DNA of 9,912 nt, taken from the NCBI GenBank assembly GCA_037445575.1, contig JBBIKH010000130.1, positions 1 through 9,912 on the forward strand, read 5' to 3'. Each line of letters opens with the position of its first letter. The first letter of the stretch is position 1. The translations under genes were made by a program, and so were the position numbers. Positions 4,457 to 9,912 of this stretch are shown in pieces. This DNA comes from Oleimicrobium sp037445575 (lineage in GTDB: Bacteria > Zhuqueibacterota > Zhuqueibacteria > JANLFK01 > Oleimicrobiaceae). The notes under the pieces were generated by a model, which saw nothing but the letters and a program-made list of their open reading frames with translations, did no database searches and was not told where the DNA came from.

Positions 4457-6676
4457 ATGGCCGAGAGCGCGTTGCGCGCCGAGCACCAGATAGATGATCG
4501 CGGAGGCGTGGTGAGACTTTCCCGGACGGGTGCGGACGAAAGGAAGTACCGCGAACTGGTCGAGAACATTCGCGATGTGGTGCTGCGCCTGTCGGTTGAG
4601 GGGGTGGTTGACTACTGCAGTCCAGCGATCGAGGAGCTGGCAGGCTATCGCCCGGAGGAGGTGGTCGGCACTAGTGTGCGCCAGTACTTTGCCGAGGAGC
4701 AGGAGTTACAGCGTGCCACCTCAGCTTTTGCCCGCACGGTCCGCGCCGGCGTGGACGCCACCTTCGAATTTCGTCTCCGGGGCAAGCACGGGCGCGAGTT
4801 GCCTGTTGAGGTCACCGTGCGCCCTTTGCGGCGGAACGGTACGGTGAGGGCCTTGCTGGGCGTGCTGCGGGATGTCAGCGCCCGCAAAGAGGCAGAGGCA
4901 GCGTTGCGCGAAAGCGAGCGCAAGTTCCGCACCATCACCGACAACCTCGACGTCGGCATCTTCCGCACCTCGGCCGGTCCCAATGGCCGTGTGCTGGAGG
5001 CAAACCCCGCGCTGGTGACGATGTTCGGCTTCCGCACCAAGGAAGAGTTCGTGGGCGTGCGCGTGAAGGACTTCTACGTGGACACCGCCGACCGAGAGGC
5101 ACTGCTGGCTCAGCTGAAGGCCCATGGGACTATCAAGAGGGCGGAAGTTGCCTTTAAGAAGCGGGACGGCAGTCGCATCTGGTGCGCCCTCACCGCGGTG
5201 GCCGTGCGGGACCGGCGTGGCCGCATCAGATTCTACGACGGGATGGTGGAGGACATCACGGCGCGTAAGCTGGCCGAGCTGTCGCTTCGCGAATCCGAAG
5301 GGCGCCTTCGTCAGGTCACCGAGCAGGTGCACGCCTGGGTGTGGGAAATTGACGCCGCAGGCTACTACACCTACAGTAGCCCGATGGTTGCGCATCTGCT
5401 GGGTTATGCCCCTGAGGAGCTGGTCGGCAAGAAGCATTGTTGTGATCTCCTGGAGCCCACCAAGCGGGTGGAGTACGAGCGCAGCCTGCTGCGGCTCCTT
5501 GACAGCCGTTCGTCGGTGCGCGAGTTTGTTGCTCCGTTCCAGCATAAGGACGGCCGCACCGTGTGGTTGTCGCGCAATGCGGCGCCCGTGTTCGACAAGG
5601 GTGGCAATTTTGTCGGCTACCAGGGTGCCGATATCGACGTAACTGAGCGTCACGCGCAGGAGGAAAAAATCCGCCAGCAACGGACCTACCTGCAGGCCCT
5701 TATTGAGCACAACCCCCTAGCGATCGTGGGCATCGACCAGGAGGGAAAGATCACCCTGTGCAACGGCGCGTTCGAGCGCCTCTTCCAGTACGAACGGGCG
5801 GAGGTCATGGGACGCGCTGTGGACGAGGTACTGGCCGGCCAAGAGCGGCAGGCGGAAGCCCAGGAGCTGACGCGGCGAATGCTGGCGGGCGAGCGGGTGC
5901 ACACGATCACCAAACGCGCGCGCAAGGACCAGGTTGAGGTGGACGTGGAGGTGTACGGCGTGCCGGTGATGGTCCAGGGCAGGCACTATGGCGCCTTTGC
6001 CATGTTCCATGACATCACGCTCCGCAAGCGGGCCGAAGAAGAGCTCCTCAGCTCCCTCAAGGAGAAGGAATTGCTGCTGAAGGAGATTCACCATCGGGTG
6101 AAAAACAACATGCAGGTGATCTCCAGCCTCCTCAGCCTGCAATCGTCCTACATCACGGACCCCCGCGCGTTGGCGATCTTCAACGACAGCCAGAACCGGG
6201 TCAAGTCCATGGCCCTCATCCATGAAAAGCTCTACCAATCGAAGAACCTGGCCCGGGTGGACTTTAGCGAGTACACCCGCAGCTTGGTCAGCCATCTTTT
6301 CGACTCCTACGGAGTAGATCCGGAGCGTATCTCCACCGAAGTGCAGAGCGACGGCGTCGACTTGGCCATAGACACGGGCATATCGTGCGGGTTGATCGTC
6401 AATGAGTTGGTCTCGAACGCTCTCAAGCACGCGTTCCCCGGAGGGAGAAAGGGGAAAGTGACCGTGGCCCTTGAGCGCGTGAACGGTGGCTATGTGCTCC
6501 AGGTGAGCGACGACGGAGTTGGCTTCCCCGCGCACGTGGATTTCCGCAACACCGAGTCCTTGGGGCTGCAGCTGGTCAATACCTTGACCGATCAGTTGGA
6601 GGGGAACATAGAGCTGCGGAGCAATGGCGGTACCACCTTTACCATTTCCTTTCCGGACGGAACCGGCCGGCGGTAG
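4457..6676 (+). CDS. Soluble sensor histidine kinase with four PAS domains and a HisKA_2 core
   Basis: The 739 residues carry no signal peptide or membrane helix, so sensing is probably cytoplasmic. Four PAS/PAC units follow each other at about 28-142, 155-270, 280-398 and 408-524, each ending in the usual D-[IV]-[ST]-x-R/K linker; two linkers continue into LRESE helices (150-154, 277-281). The kinase core is the HisKA_2 type: EIHHRVKNNMQ with the likely phospho-acceptor H546 just before R547, then HATPase with NELVSNALKHAF (649-660), DDGVGF (685-690) and SLGLQLV (701-707). This differs from the classic HisKA kinase at 1059-2339. HisKA_2 kinases commonly pair with receiver-only regulators, and one follows 67 bases downstream. 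Ligands or cofactors of the PAS domains cannot be told from sequence. The gene is preceded by a 769-base noncoding region. Confidence 0.92.
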   Translation: MAESALRAEHQIDDRGGVVRLSRTGADERKYRELVENIRDVVLRLSVEGVVDYCSPAIEELAGYRPEEVVGTSVRQYFAEEQELQRATSAFARTVRAGVDATFEFRLRGKHGRELPVEVTVRPLRRNGTVRALLGVLRDVSARKEAEAALRESERKFRTITDNLDVGIFRTSAGPNGRVLEANPALVTMFGFRTKEEFVGVRVKDFYVDTADREALLAQLKAHGTIKRAEVAFKKRDGSRIWCALTAVAVRDRRGRIRFYDGMVEDITARKLAELSLRESEGRLRQVTEQVHAWVWEIDAAGYYTYSSPMVAHLLGYAPEELVGKKHCCDLLEPTKRVEYERSLLRLLDSRSSVREFVAPFQHKDGRTVWLSRNAAPVFDKGGNFVGYQGADIDVTERHAQEEKIRQQRTYLQALIEHNPLAIVGIDQEGKITLCNGAFERLFQYERAEVMGRAVDEVLAGQERQAEAQELTRRMLAGERVHTITKRARKDQVEVDVEVYGVPVMVQGRHYGAFAMFHDITLRKRAEEELLSSLKEKELLLKEIHHRVKNNMQVISSLLSLQSSYITDPRALAIFNDSQNRVKSMALIHEKLYQSKNLARVDFSEYTRSLVSHLFDSYGVDPERISTEVQSDGVDLAIDTGISCGLIVNELVSNALKHAFPGGRKGKVTVALERVNGGYVLQVSDDGVGFPAHVDFRNTESLGLQLVNTLTDQLEGNIELRSNGGTTFTISFPDGTGRR

Positions 6677-6743
6677 GTGGACCGGCGGAGCTCAGGGCAT
6701 GGTAGGAGAGCCAGATGAGGAGAATTAACGCGGGAACAAGACC

Positions 6744-7169
6744 ATGGATCGAGCGACAAGGATCATGATTGTTGAGGACCTCAACATCACGGCGTTGGAC
6801 CTGAAGAACCGGCTACGGAAGATGGGCTACGAGGTCTGTGCCTTGGCCGGCGCAGGCGAGGAGGCCATCGAGAAGGCCCAGCAGGTGCGACCGGACTTGA
6901 TCCTGATGGACATCCGACTCAAAGGGGAGATGGACGGCGTGCAGGCGGCCGAAAAGATCCGGGAAAAGGTGGATATCCCAGTCATCTATCTCACCGCTCA
7001 TGCAGACGATACCACCCTGCAGCGGGCGATGGTGACGCAGCCGTACGGGTACGTACTGAAGCCCTTTGAGGAGAAGGAGCTTCGCATCACCATCGAAATG
7101 GCCCTGCACCGCCATCGTGAAGAGGCCAAGCTGAGGGAGCAGAAGGCCGCCCCTGCGCAGGTGCAATAA
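6744..7169 (+). CDS. Single-domain response regulator (receiver only)
   Basis: The 141 residues form one receiver domain (about 6-122) with acidic residues E11 and D12, phospho-acceptor D56 in LILMDIRLKG, T84 and K106 in PYGYVLKPF. The last 20 or so residues are charged and probably helical, with no DNA-binding or enzymatic output domain. The MDIRLKG and GYVLKPF signatures are typical of receivers encoded beside HisKA_2 kinases. It should accept phosphate from the kinase that ends 67 bases upstream and pass the signal by protein contact or phosphotransfer. The ribosome binding site is poor: GAGGAG (6716-6721) lies 22 bases before the ATG at 6744, with only GGGAA nearer. Even so, residues 5-12 (TRIMIVED) mark the natural N-terminus of a receiver, so this start is well supported. 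No terminator is evident afterwards. Confidence 0.92.
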   Translation: MDRATRIMIVEDLNITALDLKNRLRKMGYEVCALAGAGEEAIEKAQQVRPDLILMDIRLKGEMDGVQAAEKIREKVDIPVIYLTAHADDTTLQRAMVTQPYGYVLKPFEEKELRITIEMALHRHREEAKLREQKAAPAQVQ

Positions 7170-7394
7170 GGCTGCATTGGCGATCGCACAGTGGCATCCG
7201 GCTCAACCTGGTTCTCCGCAAGGCAGACGCGCATGTGGTGGCATAGGTTCCACTGCGGGCACACTTTCCGCAGGCAGCGGCCTGGACGGCAAGTCCATGG
7301 TCCCGAGCAGCCACTGCGTGCCCCGCGGCCATGTTGCGCCGCAGCAGATGGTCAATGCTTGGAAACTGCCCATAGATGAGGAAAGGAGAAGGAC
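7170..7394. other. Spacer between the receiver gene and the membrane sensor gene
   Basis: These 225 bases have no credible gene. A perfect 6-bp hairpin, CTGCGG (7253-7258) with CCGCAG (7268-7273) around 9 bases, is the only clear structure, and no T run follows it. I see neither a convincing promoter nor a terminator, so the downstream gene may be co-transcribed with 4457-7169 or have its own unrecognised promoter. Confidence 0.5.
7383..7388 (+). promoter_or_regulatory. Ribosome binding site AAGGAG that supports the GTG start at 7395
   Basis: AAGGAG lies 6 bases before GTG 7395. The nearest ATG (7376) is in another frame, and its reading is lost within about 80 codons without a recognisable domain. 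The GTG opens the long frame that carries the TM, GAF and PAS segments. Confidence 0.75.
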
Positions 7395-9912
7395 GTGGAC
7401 AGCTCATCCCCGGAGGCGAGAAGGTTGCGTCGCTTAAAGATCATTATCCTCTTTTCGGCGTTTTTCCTTGTGCTGGCCCTGCATGCCTACTACTATATCC
7501 GCGGCCTGCCGGTGGGAGGCGACTTGGTAGGCTGGTTGTTGGCCCTGGGCGGGACCGTGGCGCTGGTGGAGGTTACCTTCCGCTTCTTTGGCCGCCGCCA
7601 AGCCCGCTTGGAGCATGAGGTGACCGTCTGCCTGCAATCCGAGGCCGAACAACGCCAGCGTGAGGAGCGCCTGCGGCGCTACAGCAACGCCCTGACCAGG
7701 CTTACATCCACGCCCTTACTGTTCAGCGGAGACCTTTCGGCCGCGCTGCACCTGATCACCGAGACCGCCGCCTGCACGCTGGAGGTGGCGCGGGTCGGCG
7801 TGTGGCTGTACGTGGACGAGCGGTCGAAGATCCGGTGCCTGGACCTCTACGAGCGGTCGGCAAACCGTCACACCTCAGGGCAGGAGATCCAAGCCGAACA
7901 TTATCCAACCTATTTTCGCGTTTTGGAAGAGGAGCGGCTGATCCCGGCCCACGATGCGCATGCCGATGAGAGCACGCGCGAATTCACGGCCGATTACCTC
8001 GAACCGTTGGGCATCACCTCGATGATGGATGCGCCAGTCCGGCTCGATGGCCAAACGGTGGGGGTGATCTGTCACGAGCACATCGGTCCTGCCCGTCACT
8101 GGTCCATTGAGGAGCAGGCTTTTGCCAGCTCCATGGCTGACATGGTGGCGCTGGCCATGGAGGCGGGCGAACGCAAGCGCACCGAAGAATCCTTGCGCGA
8201 GAGCGAGCGCAGCCTGCGCAGCATTTTCGACAACATGCAGGACATCTACTTCTTCGCCGATAACACCGGCCTCCTGCGCAAAGTGAGCCCAGGCGTCAAG
8301 CGCTACGGGTACGATCACCAGGAGCTGATCGGAAGACACGTAGCTACGCTTTTTTGCAGCCAAGAGGAGCGCGCAGAGTTCTTGGCGACCCTCTCTCGCG
8401 ACCGTTCCGTCAGCGACTTCCAGGTGCGTCTCAAATACGCAGACGGCACGCCGTTCTATGCCTCCATCAGCGCCAGGCTGGTGTTGGGCGATGACGGCCA
8501 TTGCCTCGGCACCGAAGGGCTGGTGCGCGATATTTCCGAGCGCACACGCCACGACCAGGCTCTCAAGGAGGCCAAGGAGCTGTACGAGGCCCTGGTGTTG
8601 GCTTCCCCGGAGGCAATCGTGGTCGTCGACCGGCTGGGCACTTTTATGGAGGTGAACGAACGTGCCGCCCAGCTATTTGGTTTCCGCAACCAGGCGGAGA
8701 TGGTAGGCACCGAGGCCGCAGCGCTCTTGCCGAAAGAGCTCCGGCGGTGGGCCCGAACCACGTTGCCCAGATGCAAGCCCGGACAGGTGCTCAGGGTGGA
8801 GCATAGGCTTCTGCGCCGCGATGGCAGCAGCTTCATGGGCGAACTCAGCGTCTCGGCCTTCTGTACCGCTGACGGTCAGGTTCGGGGCTTTGTCTGCATC
8901 GTGCGCGACATCACCGCGCGCAAGCAGGCGGAAAAAGAGATCGAGCGAAGGCAGAACTACCTGGAATCGGTTTTGAACAACTCCCCAAGCGCCATCGTCA
9001 CCCTGGACAATCAGCACCGGGTTGTGGAATGGAACAAGGCTGCCGAGCAGATCTTCGGCTATCGCCGGGAGGAGGTCTTGGGGAGGGACCTCGATGAGCT
9101 CATTGCCACCGGCGACGTGCACCAGGAAGCTGCGGGCCTCACCGCACATGTCCTCAGCGGCAAAGACATCGTGGCGCACGAGGCGGTGCGGATGCGCAAG
9201 GACGGCTCTCCGGTGGACGTGATCGTTTCCGGCTCGCCCATTCGGGTGGGGGATGTGGTGGAAGGGGTCGTGGCGGTGTACACCGATATCTCCGAACGCA
9301 AGCGTTCCGAGAGAGCCCTGCGCGAAAGCGAGGAGCGCTTCCGCGGTTTGGTGGAAAGCTCCCCAGATGGGATCGTCATCCACAGCCAGGGCAAGGTCAT
9401 GTTCGCCAACCAGGCGGCGGCGCGCATTCTGCGGGTCGCGCAGCCGGCCGACGTCATCGGTAGCCAGGTGCTCGACTGGGTGCATCCCGACTACCGGGAA
9501 CGCGTGAAGGAGCGGGTTGGGAAAATGATGGCCACCGGCCAGGCAGCGCCGCTGATGGAGGAAAAGTTCCTGCGCGCGGACGGCTCCGAAGTGGACGTAG
9601 AGGTGGCCGCCACGCCTGTGGTCTTCGACGGCCAGATGGCTTCGCAAGTGGTCTTTCGCGACATCGCCGCACGTAAGCGCGAGGAAAAAGTGCGCGAAGC
9701 CATCTACCGGATCTCGGAGGCAGCCAACACCGCGGACGATCTGCGCGGGCTCTTCTATTCGATCCATGGCGTCGTCGCCGAACTCATGCCTGCCAACAAC
9801 TTCTATATCGCCCTCTACGACAAGGAGTCGGCGACGCTCAGTTTTCCCTACTTTGTGGACGAAAAAGACGAGCCGCCCAAGCCGCGCAAGCTGGGCAGAG
9901 GTCTGACCGAGT
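7395..9912 (+). CDS. Membrane-anchored sensor protein with GAF, four PAS and a second GAF domain, 3'-truncated (probable sensor histidine kinase)
   Basis: The frame is open to the window end, giving 839 residues without a stop. A short basic N-terminus (RRLRRLK, 9-15) precedes two hydrophobic helices (about 16-35 and 44-62) separated by a short loop, then a charged helical stretch (66-97) leads into the cytoplasm. Domains follow in order: GAF (about 98-258), PAS (about 272-383), PAS (396-510), PAS (522-636), PAS (646-761) and the start of a second GAF (about 770-839), which contains NNFYIALYD and SFPYFVDE. Several linkers carry LRESE or ARK/ERK motifs. The output domain lies beyond the window. 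A histidine kinase is most likely from the architecture and neighbourhood, but a diguanylate cyclase or phosphatase output cannot be excluded. The FYIALYD-type GAF is commonly found in large multi-sensor kinases. Confidence 0.88.
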   Translation, partial: MDSSSPEARRLRRLKIIILFSAFFLVLALHAYYYIRGLPVGGDLVGWLLALGGTVALVEVTFRFFGRRQARLEHEVTVCLQSEAEQRQREERLRRYSNALTRLTSTPLLFSGDLSAALHLITETAACTLEVARVGVWLYVDERSKIRCLDLYERSANRHTSGQEIQAEHYPTYFRVLEEERLIPAHDAHADESTREFTADYLEPLGITSMMDAPVRLDGQTVGVICHEHIGPARHWSIEEQAFASSMADMVALAMEAGERKRTEESLRESERSLRSIFDNMQDIYFFADNTGLLRKVSPGVKRYGYDHQELIGRHVATLFCSQEERAEFLATLSRDRSVSDFQVRLKYADGTPFYASISARLVLGDDGHCLGTEGLVRDISERTRHDQALKEAKELYEALVLASPEAIVVVDRLGTFMEVNERAAQLFGFRNQAEMVGTEAAALLPKELRRWARTTLPRCKPGQVLRVEHRLLRRDGSSFMGELSVSAFCTADGQVRGFVCIVRDITARKQAEKEIERRQNYLESVLNNSPSAIVTLDNQHRVVEWNKAAEQIFGYRREEVLGRDLDELIATGDVHQEAAGLTAHVLSGKDIVAHEAVRMRKDGSPVDVIVSGSPIRVGDVVEGVVAVYTDISERKRSERALRESEERFRGLVESSPDGIVIHSQGKVMFANQAAARILRVAQPADVIGSQVLDWVHPDYRERVKERVGKMMATGQAAPLMEEKFLRADGSEVDVEVAATPVVFDGQMASQVVFRDIAARKREEKVREAIYRISEAANTADDLRGLFYSIHGVVAELMPANNFYIALYDKESATLSFPYFVDEKDEPPKPRKLGRGLTE

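Noticed and set aside
4721..6535. Two long minus-strand open frames opposite the HisKA_2 kinase
   Set aside because: They are antisense to PAS and kinase domains that are clearly coding on the plus strand; the translations have no recognisable motifs.
8673..9767. Minus-strand open frame of 364 codons opposite the membrane sensor
   Set aside because: Histidine-rich antisense shadow of three clear PAS domains on the plus strand.

Overview
The window is a GC-rich (about 60-65% G+C in coding lines I counted by hand) stretch of bacterial chromosome devoted almost entirely to signal transduction. All supported genes are on the + strand. Nothing fixes the taxonomy. The style fits a free-living environmental bacterium: ATP-type PEP carboxykinase, cytoplasmic NtrB/NtrC-type pair, and a soluble HisKA_2 kinase with four PAS domains beside a membrane sensor with GAF and PAS domains. 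An FCB-group or deltaproteobacteria-like lineage is only a guess. I see no mobile element, CRISPR array, tRNA or rRNA.

Layout. (1) 1-224: C-terminus of phosphoenolpyruvate carboxykinase (ATP), followed by a clear Rho-independent terminator (311-341). (2) 225-763: noncoding region with a cluster of CGGTAG/CTACCG hexamers (379-532) and a well-spaced sigma-54 (-24/-12) promoter candidate (690-704). (3) 764-3687: compact three-gene operon. It encodes a 96-residue protein with a CxCG motif that I do not recognise, a soluble PAS histidine kinase, and an NtrC-family sigma-54 activator whose start overlaps the kinase stop by 8 bp. (4) 3688-4456: 769 bp without a convincing gene, partly AT-richer, holding operator-like dyads, weak promoter candidates and several perfect hairpins. 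(5) 4457-7169: a soluble kinase with four PAS domains and a HisKA_2/HATPase core, then a single-domain response regulator. (6) 7395-9912: start of a membrane-anchored sensor (two TM helices, GAF, four PAS, second GAF) that runs off the window.

How it may work together. The 764-3687 operon looks like a self-contained sigma-54 signalling module. The kinase would phosphorylate D54 of the activator, whose GAFTGA loop allows contact with sigma-54 RNA polymerase. The -24/-12 promoter with an upstream hexamer cluster suggests that the operon autoregulates or answers to a related activator. The N-terminal layout of the kinase recalls flagellar FleS/FlrB/FlgS kinases, but no flagellar gene is visible. 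The 4457-9912 genes form a second module: the HisKA_2 kinase and its adjacent receiver-only regulator are a likely cognate pair, and the membrane sensor downstream is a plausible further input. What that second module controls cannot be read here, because its regulator has no output domain.
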